From an uncultured Myxococcales bacterium (GTDB taxonomy: Bacteria > Myxococcota_A > UBA9042): DNA of 64,000 nt. The position numbers were made by a program, and so were the translations under genes. The notes beneath the pieces are model-generated. The model worked only from the letters and a program-made list of their open reading frames with translations. It did not search any database and had not been told where the DNA came from. Of this stretch, positions 49,176-57,228 are shown piece by piece (position 1 is the first letter of the stretch; each line of letters begins with the position of its first letter). The DNA lies in NCBI GenBank assembly GCA_903842345.1, contig CAIMLR010000020.1, positions 1-64,000 of the forward strand, written 5' to 3'.

Positions 49176-50495
49176 TCAGCCGACAAGCACTTCCCGCGTC
49201 AGGTTGCGCACGCCACTTTCCAGCACCTGCAGATCGTCCTCGATGCGCACCCCGCCAAACGGCGTCAGGGCGTCGATCAGCGACCAGTCCAGCAGCGCCG
49301 CTTGCGCGCCTCGCCGCAGCGGTTCCAGCAGCGCCTCAATGAAATAGACGCCCGGTTCGATCGTGAAGACCTGCTGTGCGGCGATCACGGACGTATTGCG
49401 CAACCACGGATTGTCCGCCTTGGGCGGCACAAGCGCGCAGCCGACGTCGTGGCACTGCAGACCCAGCGAATGGCCGAGGCCATGGGGCAAAAATGTGCGG
49501 CTGAATTTGTGGGCCACGGCTTCGTCGGGCGAACAGCGCAGCAGGCGCAGGTCGCAGAGCAGGGCGGTCACGTGCTGGTGCGCGCGCTCGTGCAGGTCCT
49601 CGTACGGCATGCCCACGCGCACGTCGGCGCAGAGCCGCAACTGCAGCGCCTCGACGCCGTCCACGAGCTGGCGAAACGCGTCAGAAGCCGCGCCCGTGCC
49701 CCGCACCCACGTGCGGGTGATGTCCGAGGCGTAGCCAAACGACGACGCACCCGCATCCACAAGCAGCGAGCCCGCGCCCGTGACCGTGCGACCGTACGCG
49801 ATGTGGTGCAGCGTCGCGGCGTTCTGCCCCAGCGCGATGATGTTCTTGTACGGCGTCTCCGGATCGTCCTGCGCCGTCGCGCGGAGATAGGCGAGGTGCA
49901 ACTCAAGCTCGCTGGCGTCGCTCGTGCGAAAGGCATCGCGGAGCGCAATGTGGCCCGTCGCAGCGCGGCGATTGGCGGCAGCGAGGCACGCGATCTCATA
50001 CGGCGACTTGTGCACCCGCAGCGCATCCAGTTGCCGCAGCAGTTCCGACGGGTTGAGCGCCGCCTCGGCCAGGTGCCACGACGCCGCGCGCGCGCGATCC
50101 TCGCCGATGAACGCAACCTTGCCGGTCGGCAGCGTATCCGCCACATCTTCCGCGCGGAGCAGGCCGCGCACGTCAAAGTGCGGCCACACGTGCGGCGCGT
50201 CGAGCGGCGTCGGCCCTTCCCAGAAGCTCGTCGCGGTCAACCGATGCAGCACGGGGCGCTGACCGGCGACGATGACGAGCGCGCAATCGGCCTCAGCCAG
50301 CGGCAGCCAATGCTGAAAATGCGGCACGGGGCGCAGCGGCCAGTACTGGTCGTCAAACTGTGAACGCTTGAGCGCGCTGCCGGAGTGAATGACCACCGCG
50401 TCCCAACCCGTCGCATGGAGCGCCGCGCCGTACGCGGCGGTCAGGTCGGCGATGTGATCGCGATAAAGATCCGGCAATTCGGTGGAAATGGGCAT
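49176..50495 (-). CDS. pepQ: Xaa-Pro dipeptidase
   Basis: A 439-residue protein, almost the length of E. coli PepQ, whose N-terminal style (LYRDHIADL, VVIHSGSALKRSQFDDQYWPLR) it shares. The C-terminal pita-bread domain carries the metal ligands: LLVDAGASSFGYASDITRTW (two Asp), PHGLGHSLGLQ (His), FTIEPGVYF (Glu) and VRIEDDLQV (Glu). It hydrolyses X-Pro dipeptides in the cytoplasm with a two-metal centre. The start is the ATG at 50495; the frame is open to 50735 but inside the neighbouring gene. It lies 22 bases after the M74/HEAT gene and 35 before the LysM gene. Confidence 0.9.
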   Translation of the reverse strand: MPISTELPDLYRDHIADLTAAYGAALHATGWDAVVIHSGSALKRSQFDDQYWPLRPVPHFQHWLPLAEADCALVIVAGQRPVLHRLTATSFWEGPTPLDAPHVWPHFDVRGLLRAEDVADTLPTGKVAFIGEDRARAASWHLAEAALNPSELLRQLDALRVHKSPYEIACLAAANRRAATGHIALRDAFRTSDASELELHLAYLRATAQDDPETPYKNIIALGQNAATLHHIAYGRTVTGAGSLLVDAGASSFGYASDITRTWVRGTGAASDAFRQLVDGVEALQLRLCADVRVGMPYEDLHERAHQHVTALLCDLRLLRCSPDEAVAHKFSRTFLPHGLGHSLGLQCHDVGCALVPPKADNPWLRNTSVIAAQQVFTIEPGVYFIEALLEPLRRGAQAALLDWSLIDALTPFGGVRIEDDLQVLESGVRNLTREVLVG

Positions 50496-50517
50496 GGCGG
50501 TCCGGGGTGACGAAGGA

Positions 50518-52479
50518 CTAGTCGTTGTCCGCGGAAATGCCCGAGCCACCCGCGGGCGCCACGCCAGCGACGGCGGTTGGCGACACGAGATGCTTGGCCA
50601 CGAGCCATGCGGGCCAGAACTGCGCAGGATTGGCGCGTGCACCGCGGCCGATGACCGGCTTCTGCTGGGCGATCCGCTCAATCCAGCGCGACGCATTGTC
50701 GCGATACGGCGCCGGCAAGAGCAGGGCGCGCACAAGGTCCGGCAGCGCGCCGCGATCCAAACTGCCCACGCGGATGCCGCGCCGCGCCAGACCCGTCAGC
50801 GCCACAGCGTCGCGGCTGGCGTCCTCGGGCAGCATCTCCAGGAAGTGCGCCCACACAACGCGCTCCAGATCGCGGCCGATGTTGTCGGCGCCCATGTCCG
50901 CCATCGACTCGATGCCCATGCCCGTCAGCAAGCCCGGCTCAGCCAGCAAATCCGCCGTCGTCCGGTTGGCGATCCGACCAAGCGTCTCGCGCGCCGTGTC
51001 CCGCACATCCATGCGATCGTCGGTCAGCAGCGGCAGCACGGCGCGGGCAACCGCAAATGAACCGCAATCTGCCAATAATTCCGAAGATGTCTTGCGCACG
51101 ACGACCGTTGGCGTGTCAAAGCGATCGGACTCCAGCACGCGAAAGTCCTGCAGTCGCGCAACCATCTCAGGAATCGCGTCCAGCGCCACAAGCGCGCGCA
51201 TCTCCGCCATCGCGACCGCCGCATCCACTTCGCCGTCCAGGCCGGCATTCAGCGCCGCCACCGCACCCGCCGGCTTCCATTGCGCCAGCGCATCCGCCGC
51301 GGCCTTTCGCACCGTCGCGTCCACGTCGCCGAGCGCCTTCTCGATGCCCGCGATCGAGGCATCGTCGCGGTACAGCGTCAGCAAGCGCACCGCACCCGCC
51401 CGCACTTCCGCCCGCGCCGAACGCAGCGCCTGACGAATCGCGCCCAAGCGCGCCTGCACACCGGGCGTGCGACCGACCGCGTCCACCGGCGCGCGCGAGG
51501 CGTCGATGCAGCCTTCCGTCATGTCATCGCCCGTGCAGCCGATGCGGATGTGCAGGTGATCGTCATGCGGCAACGCGCCGTGCGGTTGCGCGAGGATGTT
51601 GGCCGCCTGCGCGATCAACTCCTTGGGCTCCTTTTTGTCATGGGCATAGCGGAGGATCGCGTCGCGCAGCCACGACGCGACAAAAAGGTGCTGGATGTCC
51701 GGGCGATTTGGGCAGGTCAGCAGCGCCTTCACGAGGTACCAGTTCGCCTGCGTGTCGAAATGCATCGGGGACGGCGAATCGGCCGCCTGCAGGTCGCGGC
51801 CAAAGTGGTACAGGTGCTCCGGTACCGCGACCGCGCCCGTCGGCGTGCGGGCGAAGAACGCCAGGTCGCCATCGCGACCGTTGTGGTGCGAGACCGACCA
51901 CGGCAGCGGGCCACCGCCCTGACGGGACAAATTGCCGATGCCGAGCTTCTGCCCACGCACCTCGTGGTCGACGGATTTCGCTGCGCACATCAGCAGATCG
52001 CGCATCTCGTCGGTCGTGAACCGGGTCTGGCGATCGCTGACCTTGACGAGCACGCGGTGGTGCGCGCCCTCGATCGGAATCTCAGCGGCCTGCACGAGGA
52101 AGCCGCTCGTCACGGTGCCCACGGATATTGAGCCCTTGGCATGGCTCGCCAGCCGCGGATACGGCTGTTCGCCCAGCGGCATGATCAGCGGATGGAGACC
52201 CTCATCCAGGGCCTTGCGATCCTCGCGGTGACTCGACTCTGCCACGCGCAGATCGCCTTCCGTTTCATTGGCTTCCGTTGGCCACTCGCGCGACGCGCGG
52301 GCCGCCAGTTCGCCCAACGAGAGCCACTTGCCCGACGGCGCCGACGCGGTCTGCGAGGCGTCCTCCGGCAGCGATTCGGCCTGGACTTGCGGCAACGTCG
52401 AGGCGCACGTCGCCAGCGTCAAAGCGCTGCCGGCCACCGTCAAGTGCTTGAAAATCCGGATAAAACGCTGGTTAAGCAC
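50518..52479 (-). CDS. MepA-like (M74) murein endopeptidase with HEAT-like repeats
   Basis: A 653-residue exported protein (signal with LATC lipobox, Cys about 25). Residues about 75-330 resemble MepA, a penicillin-insensitive murein endopeptidase, with candidate zinc and active-site motifs SVSHHNGRDGDLAFF (His 198, His 199, Asp 203, Asp 205) and PHDDHLHIRIGC (His 305, His 308, His 310). MepA cuts D-Ala-mDAP crosslinks. Residues about 340-600 are helical repeats of HEAT type (VRAGAVRLLTLY, VRKAAADALAQW, VRDTARETLGRI), an addition not found in MepA. GTG start at 52479 with AGGA upstream. Confidence 0.8.
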   Translation of the reverse strand: MLNQRFIRIFKHLTVAGSALTLATCASTLPQVQAESLPEDASQTASAPSGKWLSLGELAARASREWPTEANETEGDLRVAESSHREDRKALDEGLHPLIMPLGEQPYPRLASHAKGSISVGTVTSGFLVQAAEIPIEGAHHRVLVKVSDRQTRFTTDEMRDLLMCAAKSVDHEVRGQKLGIGNLSRQGGGPLPWSVSHHNGRDGDLAFFARTPTGAVAVPEHLYHFGRDLQAADSPSPMHFDTQANWYLVKALLTCPNRPDIQHLFVASWLRDAILRYAHDKKEPKELIAQAANILAQPHGALPHDDHLHIRIGCTGDDMTEGCIDASRAPVDAVGRTPGVQARLGAIRQALRSARAEVRAGAVRLLTLYRDDASIAGIEKALGDVDATVRKAAADALAQWKPAGAVAALNAGLDGEVDAAVAMAEMRALVALDAIPEMVARLQDFRVLESDRFDTPTVVVRKTSSELLADCGSFAVARAVLPLLTDDRMDVRDTARETLGRIANRTTADLLAEPGLLTGMGIESMADMGADNIGRDLERVVWAHFLEMLPEDASRDAVALTGLARRGIRVGSLDRGALPDLVRALLLPAPYRDNASRWIERIAQQKPVIGRGARANPAQFWPAWLVAKHLVSPTAVAGVAPAGGSGISADND

Positions 52480-52586
52480 GCATTCGTCCTGGTGCGGCAG
52501 TCAACTCTCCCGCTAAGCACAAGATAGCGCCGGACGCTCGGCCGTCCACTGAAATCACGTGAAGAACCGCAAATGCTACACGCCTG

Positions 52587-53279
52587 TCAACTGGCGGAGC
52601 GGGCCTTGGCGGCGTGGACCTGGAACGTCGTGCGGATGAACGATGCCATGTAACCAATGGCGCTGATGAGGGAAAATACCATGCTGATGAGGAGGAGGAC
52701 CATGCCGACGCGGTGGTAGTCGACGACGCCGGCGAAGAAGACGAAGTCGGTGTAGGCGGGGAAGTGGACGAGCAGGCCGATCAGGCCGCACATCTGCAAC
52801 GCGGTCTTCCATTTGCCAAAGCGATCGGACGGCAGGACAAACCCTTCCTCGGCGGCGAGCGCGCGCAAACCGGTAATCGCCACCTCACGCGACAACAGCA
52901 GGACCACGAGCCAATCCGGCGTCCGATCGAGCGCCACGAGCTCAATCAGGCAGGCCATCACCAGCAGTTTGTCCGCCAGCGGGTCGAGAAAACGGCCGAA
53001 CGAGGACTGCATGTCGAGGTTGCGTGCGAGCCAGCCGTCGAGGAAATCCGTAACCGAAGCCGCCGAGAAGAGGGCCGTTGCCCAGAACGCCATCCGCCGC
53101 GCCGGACCGGGACCGGAGAGCAGATCGTCGCTGGCCGCCATGCACCAGATCACCAGCGGAATACAGAGCACGCGGCCGATCGTCAGCATGTTGGGCAGGT
53201 TGAGGATCTCGTCGCGCAGCGCGGATCGCGGTCCACGCCCTCGTTTCTTCTTGCGCCGCAACTTGCCGTCGTCTGCCAC
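52587..53279 (-). CDS. pgsA: CDP-diacylglycerol--glycerol-3-phosphate phosphatidyltransferase
   Basis: A 230-residue inner-membrane enzyme. The N-terminus is strongly basic (KLRRKKKRGRG). The CDP-alcohol phosphotransferase signature is complete: Asp 78, Asp 81, Gly 82, Ala 85, Arg 86, then Gly 95, Asp 99 and Asp 103. Four or more hydrophobic helices are visible. It makes phosphatidylglycerol phosphate, the committed step toward phosphatidylglycerol and cardiolipin. The GTG start has GGAGG 6 bases upstream. It is divergent from the DsbD-like gene. Confidence 0.92.
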   Translation of the reverse strand: MADDGKLRRKKKRGRGPRSALRDEILNLPNMLTIGRVLCIPLVIWCMAASDDLLSGPGPARRMAFWATALFSAASVTDFLDGWLARNLDMQSSFGRFLDPLADKLLVMACLIELVALDRTPDWLVVLLLSREVAITGLRALAAEEGFVLPSDRFGKWKTALQMCGLIGLLVHFPAYTDFVFFAGVVDYHRVGMVLLLISMVFSLISAIGYMASFIRTTFQVHAAKARSAS

Positions 53280-53365
53280 TTGCTACCTCCGAGGCCCGCG
53301 AGCATACACAAGACGCCGCAGCGCGGGAATGCGGCGGGCAGACGGCGCGTTGCGGCCCCAAGGTG

Positions 53366-53393
53366 TTGCTGCTGCGTGCGGTGTCGGTACACT
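53366..53393 (+). promoter_or_regulatory. promoter candidate for the DsbD-like gene
   Basis: TTGCTG (53366-53371), a 16-base spacer and TACACT (53388-53393), about 95 bases upstream of the start, in the divergent gap with pgsA. Confidence 0.5.
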
Positions 53394-53487
53394 GTCGTTC
53401 CTGCGCCGCGCGCGGACGGCGTGAACCCCAACCATCGCCCGGCGGCTCCCACTTCAGGCCACGGACAGGCACCGAGACAGTAGGGAA

Positions 53488-54774
53488 ATGGCTAGTCTTC
53501 TTGAATACATCGGCATCGGCCTTCTGGGCGGCCTCATTCTGAACGTGATGCCCTGCGTGTTGCCGGTGCTGACGATGAAGCTGTTCCACGTGCTGGAACA
53601 CGGCTCCAACGACGCGCGCGCGCGGAAAATGCACGGCGTGGCCTATGCCGCGGGCATCCTGACCGCGTTTCTGGTGCTGGCGATCGCGGTGATTGTGCTG
53701 CGCGCCTCCGGTGAGCGGGTCGGCTGGGGCATGCAGTTCCAGCACCCGCCGTTCGTGGCGACGATGATCGCGCTGATTTTCGCCTTTGGTCTCAACGCGC
53801 TTGGCGTGTTTGAGTTCAACATCTCCGTGCACGGCCATCATCACCAGGGCTACACGGCGTCCTACTTCAACGGCATCTTTGCGGCCGTCATGTCCACGCC
53901 GTGCTCGGCGCCATTCCTCGGCACAGCGGCGGCTTTTGCCCTCGGCGCGGGCGCGATCTGGTGGCAAACACTGGCGATGTTCCTGGCGATCGGCTTTGGC
54001 CTCGCCAGCCCGTTCCTCCTCGTCAGCTTCGTGCCGAGCCTTGCCAAGGCGCTGCCGCGTCCCGGCCAGTGGATGGAAACCTTCAAGTCGCTGATGGGCT
54101 TTACGCTGCTGGCCGCGGCGGTGTGGCTGTTTGGCACGCTGCAGGCGCAGGTTACGGCGGATTCCGCGCGCGACTTCCTGGCGTTTCTGCTCGTCCTGGC
54201 GATCGCGCTCTGGGGTACGCACCATTTTGGCGGCGTCATCTACGGCAACGCGCGGCGGGCATTCGTGCGCGTGGTTGCGCTTGGGCTTGTCGTGGCGGCC
54301 GGGACGCAGACGCTGTCGCTGGAGCAAGCCACGCGGGCGATCGCGCCGGCACATGGCGCGGGCAGCGGGCAGGCAGGGGCCAAAGCGGCGGACGGGCACA
54401 TTCCGTGGACCGCCTTTGATTTGGCGCAGATCGGCGTCGAGAACAAGCGCGGTCGACCGATCTTCGCCGATTTCACCGCCGAGTGGTGCGCCAACTGCAA
54501 GACGAACGACAAGCTCTTCGTCGATACGCAAATCGTGCGCGATCGGCTGCGGACGTCAGGGATCCTGCCGATGAAGGCCGACCTGACCAACAACGACGAC
54601 GCGCTGTGGGACGAGGCGAACGCCCTGGGCCGCACCGGCATTCCGATTTACGTCCTGTACTTGCCGGACGGTACCCGGGATTTGCTGCCGGAGGCGATCA
54701 CGACGGATATGCTCGTTGCGCACCTGGAAGCGGCCGCCAAAAAGTTCCCGCCAGAGCACGTTGCGAAGCAGTAG
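53488..54774 (+). CDS. dsbD: DsbD-type thiol:disulfide interchange protein without N-terminal domain
   Basis: A 428-residue membrane protein. The transmembrane DsbD-beta domain (about eight helices, residues 1-275) has the redox cysteines Cys 23 in NVMPCVLPVL and Cys 139 in STPCSAPFLG. A C-terminal thioredoxin domain (about 305-420) has EWCANCK (Cys 334 and Cys 337). It moves electrons from cytoplasmic thioredoxin to periplasmic thiol proteins. The N-terminal periplasmic DsbD-alpha domain and a cleavable signal are absent, so a separate partner protein would be needed. GGGAA sits only 3 bases before the ATG. Confidence 0.87.
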   Translation: MASLLEYIGIGLLGGLILNVMPCVLPVLTMKLFHVLEHGSNDARARKMHGVAYAAGILTAFLVLAIAVIVLRASGERVGWGMQFQHPPFVATMIALIFAFGLNALGVFEFNISVHGHHHQGYTASYFNGIFAAVMSTPCSAPFLGTAAAFALGAGAIWWQTLAMFLAIGFGLASPFLLVSFVPSLAKALPRPGQWMETFKSLMGFTLLAAAVWLFGTLQAQVTADSARDFLAFLLVLAIALWGTHHFGGVIYGNARRAFVRVVALGLVVAAGTQTLSLEQATRAIAPAHGAGSGQAGAKAADGHIPWTAFDLAQIGVENKRGRPIFADFTAEWCANCKTNDKLFVDTQIVRDRLRTSGILPMKADLTNNDDALWDEANALGRTGIPIYVLYLPDGTRDLLPEAITTDMLVAHLEAAAKKFPPEHVAKQ

Positions 54775-54776
54775 CC

Positions 54777-54791
54777 GCGCGACGGTCGCGC
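54777..54791 (+). terminator. small GC hairpin after the DsbD-like gene
   Basis: GCGCGA (54777-54782) and TCGCGC (54786-54791) around CGG, 2 bases after the stop codon. No U-tract follows, so termination is uncertain. Confidence 0.3.
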
Positions 54792-54831
54792 CGGTTGTTG
54801 CAATTCCGATCACTTGTCCGAGGAGAAGTCG

Positions 54832-54860
54832 TTGACAGCATGGAGCCGAAGCCCTACACT
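54832..54860 (+). promoter_or_regulatory. strong promoter of tRNA-Val
   Basis: A perfect TTGACA (54832-54837), a 17-base spacer and TACACT (54855-54860), followed by a GC-rich discriminator-like TCGCCTCCCC. The first transcribed base would be near 54867, about 30 bases before the mature tRNA. This is the closest match to the sigma-70 consensus in the window. Confidence 0.85.
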
Positions 54861-54875
54861 TCGCCTCCCCAACCG

Positions 54876-54889
54876 ACGGGTTAACCCGT
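54876..54889. repeat. 14-bp palindrome in the tRNA leader
   Basis: ACGGGTTAACCCGT is a perfect palindrome between the promoter and the tRNA 5' end. As RNA it could extend outward with the flanking CCG and CGG into a leader hairpin, possibly relevant to 5' processing. Confidence 0.6.
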
Positions 54890-54897
54890 TCGGCGAC

Positions 54898-54971
54898 AGG
54901 CGCGTAGCTCAGCTGGTTAGAGCACCACGTTGACATCGTGGGGGTCAGCGGTTCAAATCCGCTCGTGCCTA
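54898..54971 (+). tRNA. tRNA-Val (anticodon GAC)
   Basis: A full cloverleaf. The acceptor stem AGGCGCG (54898-54904) pairs with CGTGCCT (54964-54970) with one G-U pair. The D arm contains AGCTGGTTAGAGC. The anticodon stem CCACG/CGTGG (54925-54929 and 54937-54941) encloses loop TTGACAT with anticodon GAC at 54932-54934. A GTTCAAATC T-loop is present and the discriminator base is A (54971). Only CC then G follows, so the CCA tail must be added enzymatically. It lies 145 bases before infC. Confidence 0.97.
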
Positions 54972-55116
54972 CCGGGGAATGGTTGATTGGACCGCAAGTG
55001 CGGAAAAATCAATCGGTTTGGTTCATCAGTCAGTTCGTTCGAGCGAACTGCCTTCGTGTCACTGGCAGCCTGACCGGGCGGTCCGGATGAGTTGGCAGCA
55101 GCTTCCAAAGGCACAC

Positions 55117-55965
55117 ATGGCAGGTCCGTACAGCTCGGCACCAGATCCCTCGCGCGGCGCTCCTCCGGGAGCTCCTGCCGGCGATCCGTCGCGCGGTCCT
55201 GCTGGTCCTGGCGCCCCAAGTGGTCCCAGCGGCCCAGGTGGCCCCGGTGGTCGCGGCGGTGATCGCGACTCCCGGGATCGCGAGCCGCGCGTCAATCATC
55301 GCATTCGCGTGCCAGAAGTGCGCCTCGTCGGTGTGGAAGGCGAACAGCTGGGCGTTGTCGGCATCGATGAAGCGATGCGGATGGCGACCGAGTTGAACGT
55401 GGACCTGGTGGAAGTGGCTGCGGCCGCGCGTCCGCCAGTGTGCCGCCTGATGGACTACGGCAAGTTCAAGTACTTGCAGAAGAAGCGGACCGCCGATGCC
55501 AAGCGCTCGGCGACCCACGTGGAAGTGAAAGAGGTCAAGCTTCGGCCCAAGACCGACCATCACGACTACGAAACCAAGATGAACCAGGCGCGGCGCTTCC
55601 TCTCGGAAGGCAACCGCGTCAAGGTGACGGTCATGTTCCGCGGTCGTGAAATGGCGTACGCCAACACGCAGCGCGAGCGCCTGATGGAAGTTGCGGCGTT
55701 GCTTGCGGATTGCTCCGCGCTCGACGTCACGCCCAAAGTCGAGGGTCGCAACATGTCCATGATGCTGAACCCGAAGCGGACGGGCGGTGCGGCCAAGCCT
55801 GCGCAGGAAGCGACGGCTCCGTCGGCGACGCCGGTTGCGGCACAGCCCGTGGCCCCGGCGCCGCAAGCGCATCAGCCCCACCAACCGGCGGTTCAAACGC
55901 GCGGCTCGCAAACCCGCGTGCCAAGCCCCACAGACCGCGGTCCGTCGTCAGGCGGAAACGGTTAA
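55117..55965 (+). CDS. infC: translation initiation factor IF-3 with extended termini
   Basis: A 282-residue IF-3, about 100 residues longer than the usual 170-180. The IF3-N domain starts near residue 59 (RVNHRIRVPEVRLVG, then VDLVEVAAAARPPVCRLMDYGKFKY). The IF3-C domain follows (VKEVKLRPKTDHHDYETK, VKVTVMFRGREM). An N-terminal Pro/Gly/Arg/Asp-rich extension of about 58 residues and a C-terminal Ala/Pro/Gln-rich tail of about 60 are additions. I chose the ATG at 55117 (AAAGG 6 bases upstream); ATG 55087 is possible, and many infC genes use rare starts. IF-3 governs start-codon selection on the 30S subunit. Confidence 0.93.
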   Translation: MAGPYSSAPDPSRGAPPGAPAGDPSRGPAGPGAPSGPSGPGGPGGRGGDRDSRDREPRVNHRIRVPEVRLVGVEGEQLGVVGIDEAMRMATELNVDLVEVAAAARPPVCRLMDYGKFKYLQKKRTADAKRSATHVEVKEVKLRPKTDHHDYETKMNQARRFLSEGNRVKVTVMFRGREMAYANTQRERLMEVAALLADCSALDVTPKVEGRNMSMMLNPKRTGGAAKPAQEATAPSATPVAAQPVAPAPQAHQPHQPAVQTRGSQTRVPSPTDRGPSSGGNG

Positions 55966-56063
55966 GACGGGTCACAGACCTGAACGCGCGCCGGTTTGCG
56001 GACAACTGGCGCGTCTGGAATCACACGACCGGAGACGGTCGTCGCCCGCGAATGGAGACGGCA

Positions 56064-56261
56064 ATGCCCAAGATCAAGACCCGCCGCTGCGCAGCCAAGC
56101 GCTTTCGCATCGTCGGCAACGGCCGCATCAAGTGCGGCAAGGCCAACAAGCGGCACCTGCTGTCGAATCGCACGACCAAGCGCAAGCGTCAGCTGCGCGC
56201 CCCCGGCGTCGTTCCGGCTGGTCTGCAGCGCTCAATCCATCGCCAGATTCCGTACGCGTAG
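56064..56261 (+). CDS. rpmI: ribosomal protein bL35
   Basis: A 65-residue, very basic protein starting MPKIKTRRCAAKRF and containing GKANKRHLLSNRTTKRKRQL, matching bL35 in length and sequence. GGAGA lies 6 bases before the ATG at 56064; an in-frame ATG at 56052 overlaps this site and is unlikely. It follows infC by 98 bases, the standard order. A CTGCCCGCGGGCAG palindrome (56263-56276) sits directly after the stop. Confidence 0.95.
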   Translation: MPKIKTRRCAAKRFRIVGNGRIKCGKANKRHLLSNRTTKRKRQLRAPGVVPAGLQRSIHRQIPYA

Positions 56262-56347
56262 TCTGCCCGCGGGCAGTACTGACCGCGGCGACTGTGCAAA
56301 AACCTGCATGGGCGCTGTGAAATAACGCAACAGCCGAGAATATTTGG

Positions 56348-56376
56348 CTGACACGGTTGGTCGATTGGGCTACGAT
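56348..56376 (+). promoter_or_regulatory. internal promoter for rplT
   Basis: CTGACA (56348-56353), a 17-base spacer and TACGAT (56371-56376), between rpmI and rplT. It would give rplT its own transcript with a leader of about 150 nt. Confidence 0.6.
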
Positions 56377-56390
56377 GCGCAGACTTCGAG

Positions 56391-56515
56391 CCCGACCTAG
56401 CAGGTTGGGTAACCGAACGAATGGTGAGACAAGTCGAGCCAGGCAGCGAGAGCAGTCAGACAGCAGTGCAGCCAGATAGACAATCTAGTCAGATAGGCAG
56501 GAGCCGGTTCGGCTC
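56391..56515 (+). promoter_or_regulatory. structured rplT leader, possible L20 operator
   Basis: The leader has a hairpin CCCGACCT/AGGTTGGG (56391-56398 and 56402-56409, loop AGC). A low-complexity purine-rich stretch of CAG, AGCAGTCAG and AGATAG-like units follows (56435-56500). A second hairpin GAGCCG/CGGCTC (56501-56515, loop GTT) ends 7 bases before the AGGAG of rplT. In other bacteria bL20 represses its own mRNA by binding leader structures; similar control here is inference. Confidence 0.4.
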
Positions 56516-56535
56516 ATTAGTCAGGAGAATGTGAG

Positions 56536-56898
56536 ATGCCACGCGTCAAAAGAGGCTTTAAAGGCCGCCGTCGTCACAACAAAGTCTTGAAAATGGCCAA
56601 GGGCATGCGGGGCGCGCGTTCGCGTTTGTTCCGTACGGCTCGCGAACAGGTCTATCGCGGCCTGAAGCTGGCTTTCAAGGAGCGCAAGCGCAAGAAGCGT
56701 GAGTATCGCGCGCTGTGGATCGTTCGCATCAATGCGGCGGTTCGTCTGCTCGGTACGCGCTACTCGGTGTTTGCTGGCTGGCTGACCAAGTCCGGCGTCG
56801 GCATCGATCGCAAGGCGCTCGCTGAACTGGCACTGAACGACATGGACGCCTTCAAGGCGGTCTTCGAGCGTGTTCGGGCGCTCGGCGCGCCGGCTTGA
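56536..56898 (+). CDS. rplT: ribosomal protein bL20
   Basis: A 120-residue basic protein opening MPRVKRGFKGRRRHNKVLK, with RLFRTAREQVYRGLKLAFKE and INAAVRLLGTRYSVFAGWL, a full-length bL20. It is an early-assembly 23S rRNA-binding protein and, in many bacteria, a translational repressor of its own operon. An unusual 274-bp gap separates it from rpmI, carrying a promoter and hairpins. AGGAG lies 8 bases before the ATG. pheS and pheT, which usually follow rplT, are absent here. Confidence 0.96.
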   Translation: MPRVKRGFKGRRRHNKVLKMAKGMRGARSRLFRTAREQVYRGLKLAFKERKRKKREYRALWIVRINAAVRLLGTRYSVFAGWLTKSGVGIDRKALAELALNDMDAFKAVFERVRALGAPA

Positions 56899-57228
56899 TC
56901 GCGACTGCGTCTGGTGAACCAGGTGCAACGCCCGGTTCGCCGCGTGTGGGGCGCAGGGTTCGCTAACGGCGGGCAGCGCGCGAGTCAGAAAAGTGTGGGT
57001 ACAGAACGTGTTCTTCGGGTACGACTGTTTCCGGTTTCCTGATGGCGGCTTGGGCAAGTGCCCGGGCGCCGTCTGGTATCTTGATCGCCCCTAACCCTGC
57101 GATCGGCCCCCTGCTGCACCGACGACTACGACCGACGCGTCGTAGCGAAAGGCGGCACCGGGTCAAACTCGCTGGGCGGTAGTGGACCGCCTGACGGGAT
57201 CAACCTGTAGCTACTGAGGATTTTAGCC
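56899..57228. other. intergenic region between rplT and ihfA
   Basis: 330 bases without a gene. A GC-rich hairpin (GGCG...GGGC/GCCC...CGCC, 57045-57071) could mark the rplT transcript end, though no U-tract follows. A TATCTT at about 57077 could be a -10 element but lacks a good -35. A second hairpin, CTACGAC/GTCGTAG (57126-57145), lies in the probable ihfA leader. pheS and pheT would be expected here and there is no remnant of them. Confidence 0.5.
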
